64,000 nt of DNA from Eopsaltria australis (Eukaryota; Chordata; Aves; Passeriformes; Petroicidae). The notes below the pieces were generated by a model. It was not told where the DNA came from and did no database searches. It was given only the letters and a program-made list of their open reading frames with translations. The stretch covers positions 248,001-312,000 of the forward strand of contig JAVTVJ010000371.1 of the NCBI GenBank assembly GCA_034509425.1, given 5' to 3'. Made by a program: the position numbers and the translations under genes. This document shows positions 51,301 through 63,204 of this stretch, piece by piece; the first letter of the stretch is position 1; each line of letters starts with the position of its first letter.

Positions 51301-54300
51301 TGGTATGGCAGAAGAATAGTTATTTCTAAAAAAATCTGTTTGTGGCTTATTAAGACACAAAAGATATTTCAACTTGTGCTTTTTTTATGGATGTTCAAAT
51401 TTGTCCACTAAGTAAGATTACAGGATTTTGATCATCACCTCAGACTAAAAAGTTATGTAACCACCAGGACAAAGTCTGGCTAAATCTCAAATTCCAGTGT
51501 GTGCATATCAAATTTGTCCTCTTTTTTTGTCCCAGCTCAGTATTTCAGTCTGTGAGTATGAGGTTTTTTTGTTCTCCCTCTCCCCTGCAGAAACGTTTGT
51601 GGCATCAAATACTGGCTTGAGCTCTTCAAGTGACAGTTTCTTACATCTCCAAGATGCCAGTATTGAGTTCAAAATTGCCAGCACTAAAACACAGCAGCTG
51701 GGAAGAGGAGCTCAGGTAAGGCTTTAGGTGAAAGGACTATGGAGAGGATACTTCAGGAATTAGAGCTGCAAGCATATATGTAGCCTGGAAGGTAAGGAAC
51801 AAATCCTAGTGTAAGAAATCTTGTCTCAAAAGTGAACAAATGTGCTACTACTGGGTTCACTAAGTCCTTTCCTCTACAGAAGCTCATTTCATATTTAAAC
51901 ACTTCTGTTTGTGGCATGGCTGCAGCCTATCAGTACTGATCTCTTCTCTCTGACCAGTGACAGCATCCAAGGGAATGGCCTGAAGCTGAGCCAGGGGAGG
52001 TTTAAGTTAGTTATTAAGAAAAAGTTTTTCACCTACATGGTGTTTGGGCACTGGAACAGGCTTCCCAGCAAAGTGGTCTCAGCACCAAGCCTGACAGAGC
52101 TCAAGAGGCATTAGGAAAATGCTCTCAAGCACAGGGTGTGACTCTTGGGGTGGTCCTGTGCAGGGGCAGGTGTTGAACTTTGGTGATCCTTGTGGGTCCC
52201 AGCTCAGGATGTTCTATGATTCTACAGAACCAAAGTCTGGTCTCTTAAAACCAGATCCTGCAGAAGTTTTAATAGCATGGGAGTCTGGCCAATATGGGCC
52301 CGAATATTCCCACTCTTACCTCACAGTGAGGCATTTGATGCTAGATATATTGAGGTATTTTGATTTCATGTGGTATGTGAGCTCATGGAAGGAAAACTTA
52401 AATGATGTCTTTCCAGGAAGCAACTTGATGGGTCCCACTTGTCTGTCTGTGGAGTTATTTTGGTAGCACCATTCCATTCTTCAGTAAACCATGATACACA
52501 GTCTTTGGGTTTTTTTAGCTCCTGGCTCTGTCATGAAAAGCTTGACTGCTTGGTTCTGGGAGTCAGTCTGAGCATATTCCGAAATTCTGTGGAACAGAAC
52601 TTAAGCCCTCACACATGTCTAGCACAGATGCTCTGGCATACTAACAGGAATCTGTTTTCTGTAAATATTTCAGCTTGAAATGCAATTGCATAACTGAAGA
52701 AAATGAATATGAATTATAAAAGCAGAGAATCTTAGCTATCTTTGCTCCAGTCTGTGCTACTTGTACAAATGTTCAGCATTTGAGAACCCTGTGGTTGAGG
52801 TATTACTGCTAAACTAGAAGGTCTTTCACATGGAGACTAATATAATCAAATTTGTTTTCTGCTTTTCTAGACAAGGTAGAAACAATGCTATTGAGTTAAT
52901 GAGTTGGAATACTCACAGTCTCTTGAACTGTTCTCCAGTGTTGCTACATGTGAGCTGGAGCCAAGAAAATGGTTCCAATGGTTTCGTGGGTTTTGTGGGG
53001 AGGATTTTGCAAAGTTGGTTCCTGAACAGATGAAACTTTAGTACCAGTATCCACTATTGGACTTGGGCAAGGGAGAGAACAGGTGAATTGGAAACTTGAC
53101 TAACTTGGCTGGAATTTCCTAGTTGTGGAGTGCAGGAGGAATTAACTTTATATTCCAAGAGGAAATAGAAAATTACTAAATGTACTCCATTGATTTTTCT
53201 CTCTGCTCCACTTCTGGCTGAGCCTCGAGCATTTCTGGTTAGTTGTGGGCATCCTGGGTTTTGTTAGGCAGCAGTACTTCTGCTAAGGTGGCCTTGGTGT
53301 CTCTTACATGCAGATTGTGAACATCCTGTCCTCTGGTCTACAGGAAACCACTACCAAGCTGCCTGCTAGCACCTGCCTTCCCTCCACCAGGCCATCGGGA
53401 GTATCCTGCATCAGCACAGGTCAGTGCATTTCTGGCTGCACATCCAAACCAGGTCACAAAGTACAGCCAGTGGCCTGATGGGTTCTCAGAACCTTGGTCT
53501 GGGCTCAGTGTACCCTTCTTGAATCACCTCAAGATACTTTGCAGAAGTTCCAACACTAAATAAAGAGTCCGGGGAGGTGCCCTTAGAAAACCATTTCTCT
53601 GCAGTTGACTGAAACTTGTGTAGCTCCTGCAGCTTCAAAACAATGCTTGCATGTCCCCAAAGTCCTGACTGGTATTTGCAGTAAAAGCTAAATAAGTGTT
53701 TTGAATATTCAAGTAGAAAGTGCAGCACTTCATTTTATTAAACTAAATGGTGCTAATGAAGCCTCATCAGTGCCTACTGACAAGCATAATTACTGTAACC
53801 TCTGCTTTTTTGTGATCTCAGCAGATGGGTTGGAGGGGGAGAGATGCAAGCCTTGCTACCTTCAGAAAGCAGTGTAGTATTCTTTTGAGTGTCCAGCTTT
53901 CAGGGTGAATACTTAGAAACTGACAATGGGTTTTCTGCACCCTAAAACTCTCTTCTTATCCAGGTCTCTCTGCAAACTGCACATATCTTCCCATGAGTGC
54001 ACCCACACCAGGAGACTTTAAACCTAAGTGTTTCCTGAGCACTGGCCAACAGCAGCTGCCTCCTTACAGAGGAAGGTCCACATCTTTAGAGAGGGGCCTT
54101 CAAACCAAGGAACTTGTAAGTCCAACATGTCAGCAAGCAACCCTGGTCCAATACATGTGGTAATGACTTGCCCCTTAATCCTCATGAAAGCAGTAAACAT
54201 GCTCTGTGGTTTTTGTCTTGGGTCATATGGTTTACCCATCTGAAGTTGGTATATTATTCTCTCATTGGAGACAGCTTAAGAGAAGACAGGGTGCTGTAGT

Positions 54301-57300
54301 GTCCTTGTGCTGGCTTCCCACTTTGAATGATATGAAATAAATTTTTCTCACACAAGAAGAGAAAAATACGATAGCATTACTTGAAAGTGTCCGTCAAGGT
54401 TTCTTCAAGCAGACTGTAATTGAGAGTGGGGCTGTCTTGCTTTCTTCACATCCCTTCTCTCTAGATTCTGATATGCCCGCAGGTATCTTTTAAGCTGCAG
54501 TAAAGGGAAATAAGTAGTTAACAAAATGTGGATAGCACAGCATCAGTGACTTTTAAATGCATAATGTATGTAGGATTGAAATTATCAGGCTCTGAATGAT
54601 GATTGTGGGAGAAATGCTGGGGTCAGTGTGCCACTGTACAACCCTCTGAATTATGGCCTTACCCTGTTCTGTCCTGACAAGGTGTGCTGTGCCCTTGTAT
54701 CTTTCTTTCCTTCTGTATCTCTCCTTGCCCCACCTTGATAAGTCTCTAACTGACCTCTCTGACACCTCTTTGTTCAGCAATGTGGTGGGGGATGCAGGTG
54801 TGTTGGGGATAAAAGCAGAGTTGTCTCTCGTGGCTGATAATGAGACCACAGCTCCCATTTGTGTGGGACCAGTAGGTCTTGGGAAAGAGAAGGCCAGAGA
54901 GTGTTCTTCTGTGGAAAGGATTCTTGTATTCAGGAGGGGCCAGGGTGGCATCTGTTCTGTGGCCTGTTCCAAAGGGTAAAATATCTCAAAGGAATCTGCT
55001 TGAAAACCGTAGCAACCACTCGCCTCTCTGTAGTAGTTTCTTTGCTAGTGTTGTCAAAAAGTCACCTGATATTCCCCACCACAAGCAAAATGGTGTTTTG
55101 GAGAAAAATGCTCCTGATCCTTTAGGACCCAGTTTTGAGATGACCTGCCCAAATAGCTGCTTTCTTCAACTCTGATGTTTAATTTCTGTCTTTCAACAGA
55201 ATGATCCCTTTCCTACCAACTGGCCCTCACCAACCATTGCTGAGCTGATTGGAACCAGATATGCAATGATGGTGCTGGAAGGGCAAGGCCTCTTCCAAAG
55301 AGGTAGCGATGATGTCTTCCCAAGAGCAAAGGTGTGTTTCTTCTCCTTCTCTTTGTGCTGCCCTTGCCTTTTCAAAAGCTGGCTGGCTTCATGCCCTCAG
55401 TGCTGAACTGCAGAGGTGCCCTCTGCCTCAACTTACCCTGTTCCTAATAGCTGATCTGAGTTTGCCCCTAGACTGGAAAAATTTTTTAGTATTTGTGCAG
55501 TGATTGCTTCTAATCCAGCTTAAGCTGTGTAAATTGCCTAGAAAGTAGCCCAGCCTTTGCTTATTGCTTCTTGTCTGATTTCAATGCAAAGAGAGCTGAC
55601 TGCCATGACCAATGGTCAGCTCTGAAATCCCTAAGTAAGTAGTTGGGATTTGGTACTGCTAAACAGTGAAACAAAGCCTCTTGACTCAGGCTCCCACACC
55701 TGGGTTGTGCTGACTCAAACCACCTTGCCAAGTGGACACGAAGGTGGGGGAGATGAGAGGGACAGGGAAGGAGCTATGTAGTTCAGAGCTGTTGATTGTT
55801 CGTATTTCTCGACTTCTGGCTTATCCCCCGAGTCTCCTTTAGAGGGGGTGTTGCAACCGCCCCTCCAGAGCAGATGTCCTGAGTTCAGGCCCTTTGCAAC
55901 ACAGATGTGAGGAAGTCTGTGCTTCTTGGTTTTTGGGTCATTTTCTTGCCCTCATTTATTTAGCAGTATGGACAGAGTCAAAGGTTCTACTAGCAGAGCT
56001 ATGCTACTTCCACAAGCTATCTGATACTTCTGAGACTGAATCCTTGTTTTCTTCTCACCTCACTGACCCTGCTTTAACTTGCCTGCTCTATGACTATTCT
56101 AAAATGGCTCTCTTACCCACTGCTGTTTTTTTAGCTTTCTCAAGTTCTACTTCTCAAGATAATATCACTTCTGACTGCCAGCTGTGTATGAATGTGCTCT
56201 TTTTTATAAAGTTCAAGCGACTCATCAGCTTCCTTATGACTCATTTTTTGCTTCAGGATTGAATTCAAATTTGCCCTGATTTAATCTCTTTGGGATTGCT
56301 GCAGTCTACCTCAAAGAATGTCTCTCTTCTTCCCTCTCTTTAAACTAGCTACTGTTACACTCTTACACAATACAGCTATTGTTTGCTCAAGAGCCTTTTT
56401 TTAAACTCCTGTTGGCTGGCAGCTGCCCCAAACCTCTGCATTATAAAAACACTGGCCTACAAGTAAGAAATTTTTTGCCTTTTTAGCTTTTAATTCCTGT
56501 GTCTTTGCTTTCCTTATTGTATATGAATCTAAAGCCTTTAGAAGGTTTGTTTACGTGCTTGCTCTTTGGCAGGCAGTGGATACTGTTGGTACAAAGATGT
56601 TTCCCATTTGCATTCACAAATAACTTTCCTTTCCACAGATCTGTTTCAGCTGCCATAAGCAGATGTTTCTTAAGTGGCCTTACAACTGTTACCTCTGCAG
56701 CAGGTGAGCTGGTACAAAAGGACTGAATGAGGAGGGAGAAAAGAGTGAAAGAACAGTGCTGAGAATTCTCAGTATTTCTTGGTTGTACTACTGGATAGGA
56801 GCAGGTTGCTGAGCCCTTCAGCTTTGCCTTACTGCACAAGCCAGGCTGAAGTGTCTACAGCTGGGGAGGATGTGGAAAATCTTGTCTCTGAAATAGTATC
56901 TCAGTTTTAACTCTTAGTATTAAGTCACCAATAGAAAATTTCCTGTGCCAGTATTAAATTAGTTTTCTCTGAGATCACCCTCTGTGTTTTACTCTGAAGG
57001 TTTGCTCCAACTTCAGCCAAGGGCTTGAACAGGTTCTGGGAGTGGGTCGACACCAGAATCTTCTGTTGAGCACTGTAAAAGAGAACTCCAAATCTTGTGA
57101 CTGGGAAGGGAGTTGAGCCTACTTGTATCCACTTATTTGTCAGAGGCTTTCTGTTCATGGGAGAGAAACTTCAGGCTCATTAACGCTCACTTAAATCTAT
57201 TTGAAGCAGTTATGAAGCACTGAATTGATTATAAGCAGCAAGTAAACAACCACTGGAAATTGAGCAACTGTCTGGTGGTAGTGCTGGGTGAAATGTAATG

Positions 57301-59454
57301 AGCATTTGCAGATAAAGCCTTGAAGCTATGGATGTTGACACATTTCAGATGATTTAAATTACCAGAAATAGGAAGGCTGGCAAACTGAATAGGGGAGTTC
57401 TCAGCTTGCTCACTTTGCCATCAAGTGATTCTGCCACATTCATGAATTCAGACTTAGTTGGGAACATCACCTGTAACTGCAGTATTGGTATGTGCTGAGC
57501 TTTACTCAAGTGATAATGCTGGAGGCTTTTTTCTTTCAGGGTTGTCTGCTGTGACTGCTGCGTTAAGGCAAGTCTAGTCTTTACAGCAGCATATGAGATT
57601 TTTACATTTGCTGCTTTCCCTCCTCCTCACCTAGTCATAAGAAACTTTCCTTCATCCCACTGATACCTCAAATCTACCCTCTAGCTTGTTTCTAAGAAAA
57701 TAGAAGGGGCGATAGTATGAAGTGTAAAAGTAACCAGGGTGACTCAGATATCTCTTGTCATACTCAGCTAAAACAACTCTGGTTCTTCTTTCTTTCATTC
57801 TGTGTAAAGTGGTTGGGATTACACTGGGCTCTATTTATACAAGGGTCAGAAAGTTCACTGCATTAACGTCTACCTTTTAAGTGCACCAATAAATCATTTG
57901 CATGGCATGCAAATTGTCCTGCTAAGAAGGAGGATGTGTTTCCCTGAGAACTCAGGTGATTTGTGTTGTGATTCTAGATGTCCTTGCCCTTCAGAACATG
58001 TGTACATCTCCCACTTCAATTCCTAAAATTTTTGAGACTCTCCAGAGAGGAGGACCCAGCTACTCAAGAGCAGAAGAGCTCCGAGTTGCTGCATGAAATA
58101 GAGCACTGGCAGTATTTTGGGTAAGCTGGGACAGGGTTGTTCTGTGTTTACCTTGAAAGATGTCACCAGTTACTTATGCAAAGGTACAAACATGCAAGCA
58201 GCTGTAGTATTGGGCTGGTCAGCTGAATGTTGTGTTGAATGACTGGTTTCAGCCACTGGTCTAACTAGTCCACAGTTCTCTGGAAGTATTGTGGATTTTA
58301 GATGACCAAAAGTGAGGAAGTGTAGGTGTTCTGAAATGCATTTTCTGTTTTAACTATCAGTTTTGTGAGATGGATTCAGAAGTGTCCTTATTAAGCCAGA
58401 CATAGAAGGTTCCTTGCAATAGCTTCACAGTATGAGAATTTCCAGACTCCATCACATTCTGTCCCCCACAGCTGGAGGTCTGTCACTGTAACCCAGGAGT
58501 AGCCCCTTTCTACCTAGACATGAAATATCCTAATTGTGGCTCAGGTATAACTGACTGAACAGTGATGCTAGAAATGGTTTCTCAGTCCCTCCACACACAT
58601 ACAGAGCCTTCCCTTTTTGTCCCCAGAAAATGAATTATTCTAAAAAGAGTTTTTGACAGTTCTGGGTGAGAAAGACAGATGATGTGCATGTAAGTGCAAT
58701 ATACAGTACTGAAAACATACATTATCTCTTCTTTATGTTATCTTCTTTCTAAAGCAGTTAAGTTTTCTACTGGTCAAACTGGTACCTTCTCTTTCTTCCT
58801 CTGAAACCATCCTTTAATGTAGACAGAATAAAGACACAGCAATTTCTGGTTCTAAGGCTGGTACTTCAGTACCCAGAAATCAGGAGTAGTGTTCATTACT
58901 GAATTTGACTGCATGGGGCAGGCAGTGGTTTGGTCTGTGTTGTAATGCAAGTGTTGCAGAAGAGGCCTGAGAGTCTGCATTACTGTCATACTGCGGGATG
59001 GCCAAAAAAAATCCTATGCATGAGAATGAAGCTATATCCTTGGACCAGACACCGATATCTGTTAGCCCTTTGGCTGACTTACTGTCAGTAGAGGGAAGGT
59101 GTCAGTAGGTGAAGCTGTTCTGGTGCTTTTTAGCTTTCCTAAGTGGTGCTGATGGCTCTTTTGAGCCCTAAGCATTTGGCTAAATCACTTAGCAGCCTGG
59201 GAGAAGGGTGGAAGAGCAGCAAGCTCTCTAACAGAAACCTGGGTCAGCTTTCCTGCTTTTGTTTCTCCCTCTGCCCCTCCAGTGTACCTGTTGTTTTGGA
59301 GCCCCGTTGCGTAGCACAGCCCCTGTGCTGTTCCACAGGGACCATGGCAGACTGGCTGCCTGCAGACATCTGTACACAGTGTGAGCAATATCTGTTGAAT
59401 GTGGCTTCCAGTCAACAGCACAGCATTCCTTTCAGGAGAATTTCCTGGGCTTGA
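42342..59454 (+). CDS. SPIRE-family actin nucleator, divergent paralogue
   Basis: Spire proteins nucleate actin filaments with formins on Rab-positive vesicles. Exons: 42342-42582, 43384-43415, 43860-44024, 44771-44896, 45181-45246, 48136-48297, 50480-50548, 51020-51152, 51591-51715, 53344-53419, 53964-54115, 55200-55331, 56639-56703, 57540-57567, 57978-58120, 59283-59454; 1887 nt, 628 aa, every junction in phase. Domains: KIND (about 12-188: SLAELLRCFECPISEEQAWA, EYLGVVIYEALDWG); WH2-A (ICELKTGVKLRKV, 218-230); WH2-B (SPYELLLDDIQHKRYTLRK, 246-264); a last WH2 (WHEQLMAEIKQPPKL, 303-317); SPIRE-box-like helix (PTIAELIGTRYAMMVLEGQG, 460-479); FYVE-like zinc finger with four CxxC pairs (CFSC 495-498, CYLC 510-513, CDCC or CCDC 518-522, CTQC 602-605). 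It is shorter than SPIRE1 or SPIRE2 (over 700 aa), diverged from both, and lacks a clear third WH2. Intron 14 is GC-AG. It fits neither known gene well, so no symbol is given. Small exons could have been missed in the large introns. Confidence 0.88.
45247..48135 (+). other. large intron of the SPIRE-like gene
   Basis: 2.9 kb intron between the KIND/WH2 linker exon and the WH2-A/B exon. No CR1 fragment or RNA gene seen. The flanking exons join in phase 0 and match the spire linker, so no exon needs to be inserted, though a small in-phase one cannot be excluded. Confidence 0.6.
50236..50356. repeat. T/G-rich low-complexity tract
   Basis: About 120 bp made almost only of T and G on the plus strand, with blocks such as GTTTGTTT and GGGG separated by T runs. 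It lies about 120 bp before exon 7 of the SPIRE-like gene, inside the intron. Confidence 0.85.
51915..52235 (+). repeat. CR1 LINE 3' fragment, sense, intronic
   Basis: Reads from the CR1 ORF2 end (GACCAGTGACAGCATCCAAG, CTGAAGCTGAGCCAGGGGAG) through GGGCACTGGAACAGGCTTCC to the 3' end (GGTGATCCTTGTGGGTCCC, TTCTATGATTCTACA). It lies in intron 9 of the SPIRE-like gene in the same orientation and closely resembles the copy at 25804-26656. Confidence 0.92.
57568..57977 (+). other. GC-AG intron in the SPIRE-like gene
   Basis: Exon 14 ends AAG and the intron begins GCAAGT, the strict consensus for the minor GC donor class; the acceptor is ATTCTAG. Only this boundary keeps the zinc-finger frame (CCDCCVK joined to MSLPFRTC). 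No nearby GT donor gives an equally good join. Confidence 0.75.
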
Positions 59455-59509
59455 ACCAAACTGGAACGATTCTACCATACATTTCTCCTGTCACTTGTTA
59501 TGTACCTGA

Positions 59510-59515
59510 AATAAA
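59510..59515 (+). terminator. polyadenylation signal of the SPIRE-like gene, proximal
   Basis: AATAAA 56 bases after the stop codon. A second AATAAA at 59677-59682 is followed by GT-containing sequence and could serve as the distal site. Confidence 0.6.
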
Positions 59516-59676
59516 TGAAACAGCTTTATGCACCTACTGACATAAAGGCCTAAATGAAAGACCTCCCTGCTGGTTAGTCTAAGCAGGAAGCACAGTTAGC
59601 ATTTCTGTATTGTGAAGTATTCTAAAGCTTTGTGGGTTTTAGAACTGTTTTAATTCTTTTTATGTGTCTTGAGGAA

Positions 59677-59682
59677 AATAAA
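59677..59682 (+). terminator. polyadenylation signal of the SPIRE-like gene, distal
   Basis: AATAAA about 220 bases after the stop codon, within GAGGAAAATAAACG. It is a candidate alternative 3' end. Confidence 0.5.
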
Positions 59683-59699
59683 CGTTGAAGCACTATCAC

Positions 59700-61680
59700 G
59701 CCTCTAGCATTTCTTTCTTTGCACCTGCAGTTGTCATTGTTCTGTGGCACTTTTTGCATTCATTGCTAAGCAGACTTCATCCAATGTACTGTGCAGAGGG
59801 AAACCTTTAACCAAAAACTCTCATTTCTGAGAGGCTTGGAAAGCAGAGCTCTCAGTGATGTGATCACATCACTCTGCCTTTTGCCAACTCCTTCCTGACA
59901 ACTCATAGCACTTAAAGATCAGGGCTTTGATGCATGTAAAATGGCAGTGATGGCTTCTCTGTCTGCTTGCATTAGGAAGCAGATTTGATTCGGGAAGCTT
60001 GTTTTGATTTTGGTCTGTGCACTACCATGCTGCTTTGGCACCAGAGTTTTCTGTGCATCTAACAGAAGTACCTGTTATATCTCAATGCTGTCATCACCTG
60101 AAGGGCAGAGTTGTTCTTGAGAGATTTTTGCTCATTGCCTTGGCCTTAAGCCTTTGCTCTGGAATAAACTGGACTATTGCAACATTTCATAGACTTTTTT
60201 GTGTGTTTAAAACAAAAAATGAGATATTGGATAGTATATTTATTTATCCCCAGGAACTGCCTGTATGGAAGGGATGTAGCACCTGATGGAGTTTGCCTTA
60301 GTGAGTTTTGCAGTGCCTGAATAGAGTGTTGAATGGACTTGTAGCTGGAATGAGTCATGCTGAAGAAAATAATGGCTGGGAAGGGCCAGTTCTAGATAGA
60401 GAAGGGAAGAAAGACAAGTTTAAGCTGAGCCCAAGGTCTGTATCCAAACTGCCAGGAGGGTCAATACCTCGAGCTGACTTGCACTGGCCTGACTCTGCTT
60501 CCTCCCAGCTGCCTGTCTGCAAGCTGATGCCTACTTGCAGGTTTGGGCAAGCGCTGCAAGTAAATGAATGTGGGGAAGCTGGAGCTTGTGCTTCCTTCTG
60601 GACCAAGTTCAAGTGCTCCTCTTCCTTCAGTCAGTCCAGGGGGGTGCAGCCTGCCTGCCCAGGTCCCCTCCTGCGTGTGCCAAGCGCTGGTGCTGCTGGG
60701 AGGCACATCCTTATCAGGCAGGTGGGCTCCTTGCAGGCTGCAGGGAATGGCAGCCAAGCTGCAGGTGCGCTCGCTGGCAGGATGGACACAGTGTGAGGCC
60801 AGGGGCATGAGGTGCTCTGGGATGCTTATTGAGTGAGGTAGTTTAGAGAGAGCCAGAAATGAGCTGAGATCAGCCTGCTTTTGGTTAACATGTAAGGCCA
60901 AAATGCTGCTCAGAGCCTGGGTGCAGCAGCAGGGCAAGATGGTTTCTCTATGGCTCTGAGGTAGACTTCAGCTGTGGAGCAAAGGTAGTTCTTGGTTCTG
61001 TCCCTTGCACATCTGCTGTGGGGTCACATGGGCTTGTTTCACTGCCTTTCCCTACCTTGAGACCACGATGGGGTGATGAAATGCCCTTACTTGCAGAACA
61101 GACAGGCAGAGTGGGGGGGAGGAAATTTGTGCTAAGGGGCAGCTTGACCTTCCCTGTCTATCCCTGATCCAGCATGCTGATGTGATAACCCCTGTTCCCA
61201 TCACTCCTCTCAAGGACGCTGGTTGCAGTGGCCAGGGGACAGTAAAACCTCTGTCCCCTGTGCCCGAGTGACATCTGGTCCCTCTTCAGTGACACCTCCT
61301 GACCGCCAGGGGGCAGCCGCGGGCCGCGCCGCCAAAGGCCGGGCCGGCAAAATAGGGATACCTCAAAAATAAGATATTTACCTTAAAAATAACAGAGATT
61401 TTCCTGTCCTGATTTATTTTTATTTAATTTCGTTCGTCCCGTGGCACTTCCCCAATCCGGGGAAGGCCCCACTGACGGACAGGGCCTGGATAACAGTAGT
61501 GGGGAGGATGAGGGGGAAGATGAGGGCTCGTGGGTCAGAGACAGCTGGGACAGAGACACAGCAACACAAAAAGGAGATTTTAGGTGGAGGGGAGAGGCCT
61601 GACTGCAGTACCATCGTGTGGCTGTCAGAGCGGTTTGGTGTTTTCTGCTTGAAACCAGCTGGGGGGAACATGCTGTGGTA
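59700..61680. other. intergenic, no gene recognised
   Basis: No exon chain I can support. A 162-codon open frame at 60308-60796 has no recognisable family and overlaps frames of similar length on the other strand, so I treat it as chance. A CTCF-like motif lies at 61303-61316 within a short CpG-rich patch. Confidence 0.55.
61303..61316 (+). promoter_or_regulatory. CTCF-like binding motif
   Basis: CCGCCAGGGGGCAG matches the core of the vertebrate CTCF motif at essentially every informative position. It sits in a short CpG-rich patch about 1.8 kb past the end of the SPIRE-like gene, a plausible domain-boundary position. Binding is not shown by sequence alone. Confidence 0.55.
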
Positions 61681-61950
61681 GAATCACAGAATGGCATGGG
61701 TTGGAAAGGATCATAAAGAACATCTCATTCCAACCCCCTGCCCTGGGCAGAGGCACCTTCCACTAGATCAGGCTGCTCCAAGTTCCATCCAGTCTGGCCT
61801 TGAACACTTCCAAAGGAGGATGGTGATGCATCTGGAGGGGAAGCCTTACGAGGAGTGGCTGAGGTCACTTGGTACAAACCTGCTTGAATAACCTCACCCA
61901 GGGCACCGCTGCCAGCACCTGCTTGATGAGATTAAAGCTGGCTTTGAGTG
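61681..61950. repeat. composite CR1 fragment with an orientation switch
   Basis: From 61681 to about 61815 the plus strand reads the reverse complement of a CR1 3' end (GAATCACAGAATGGCATGGG, GGCCTTGAACACTTCC). From about 61817 it reads CR1 ORF2 in sense (GGAGGATGGTGATGCATCTG, ACGAGGAGTGGCTGAGGTCA). Two pieces of opposite orientation are joined. Confidence 0.7.
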
Positions 61951-62059
61951 GGGTTTCACCCTACATTTGATTCAGTTTGGCTTAGTTTTATTTTGTTATA
62001 AAGGATAAACATAAGGACTTTATATTTTACACATGAAATAAAACCATAGATGTAGTGTT

Positions 62060-62725
62060 GGGCAGGACTAGATTTTAAAACTATGTGGGCAAACTGGGGA
62101 AATGGTCTGGAAGAAACAGGAGGCAGTTGAATAAGGAGAAGTGGAAGGTCATACACTTGAGCAACAATATGAACTCCCAGAGTACAGAGGAGGGAGTGAT
62201 GGGTTAAGTAGCAATTCTTCAGAAAAAGGATCAAAAGCTGTATGCAAGTCAGCTATGTCATGGTGTTGAGGTGATGGAAAATAAGTTAAGGGGAGATGTG
62301 GCGTAATTGGATCCAGCCCAGCAGAAAGAACAAGCGGAAATGGAGAAACCATTACCTACCAGGGAAGCCTGAAAGAACTAAAATTCTCTAACCCAAAGGA
62401 GGAGAGAACTGAAGTCTTTAAGCACATAAAAAGGAACAATCATTGCTCCTTGTCTGTGATGGAGGAGAGGAGAGAAAAAAAAAAAAAGAAAAAAGAAGGC
62501 TTAAGTCACAGCAGGAAAGGCTCAATTTAGATGTTAGGAAAAACTTTCTAATGACAGGGATAATAAAGAATAGACTGCCTAGGGAGTGGAGAGCTTTAAG
62601 ATCAAGTTAAGCAACATCTGTCAGGGATGTCCGAGGTTTAGGTGATCCTGCTTGGGTTAGTGGAATGGACTGGTCTGACCTTTCAAGGTCCCTTTCAGCC
62701 CTAATTTTTCAGTGGTTCTGCGGGC
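62060..62725 (+). repeat. older CR1 LINE fragment, sense
   Basis: About 660 bp with CR1-type words: GGCAGTTGAATAAGGAGAAG, GAACTGAAGTCTTTAAGCAC, AGGCTCAATTTAGATGTTAG, ACTGCCTAGGGAGTGGAGAG, and an end near GGTCCCTTTCAGCCCTAATT. It is more diverged than the other copies and is interrupted by an A-rich tract (62475-62495). Confidence 0.75.
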
Positions 62726-63204
62726 TGACATTAATCTTCTTAATGGTATTTAAACAGTCAGCAGCTTCTCTTAAGTAACTGCTAGCAAGTCTCTTCTCTT
62801 GCCTGCGGTTTAAAATTAACTTAATTTCCATGCATCACTTTTGCCCTCCAGCTCCCAAGTCCTGCATAGCGAACCAGCAGCTGAATTCCTTGACTGCTTG
62901 TCAGTACCTTCCTTGTGGCTCTGTAGCTACACACGATAAAAAAGAAAAGACAGAAATGCTGTATATTGGTGGCTATGGCACCAGTGTGAGGGTGCCCTCC
63001 TTTTCTGCATTTACATGCAGGAGATATGATCCCCCTTCTTGAGATGGCCAAGTCTCATATGTGGTTATTTCATTTTGTGTGCTTCAGGGACCTGCTATTC
63101 CATGTTGCCTGCAGCCTTCTGAGGGAGTTTGTCTTGCCCTGCCTCTGGCTGGGCTGTTTCTGAAAGGAAGCATGTCAGACCATGGGCCTTTGCTGTCAGT
63201 TTGT
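62726..63204. other. short intergenic spacer
   Basis: About 480 bp between two CR1 copies. No gene, RNA or regulatory element recognised. Confidence 0.5.

Noticed and set aside
60308..60796. 162-codon plus-strand open frame
   Set aside because: No family signature, no splice or promoter support, and overlapping frames of similar length on the other strand (60461-60937).
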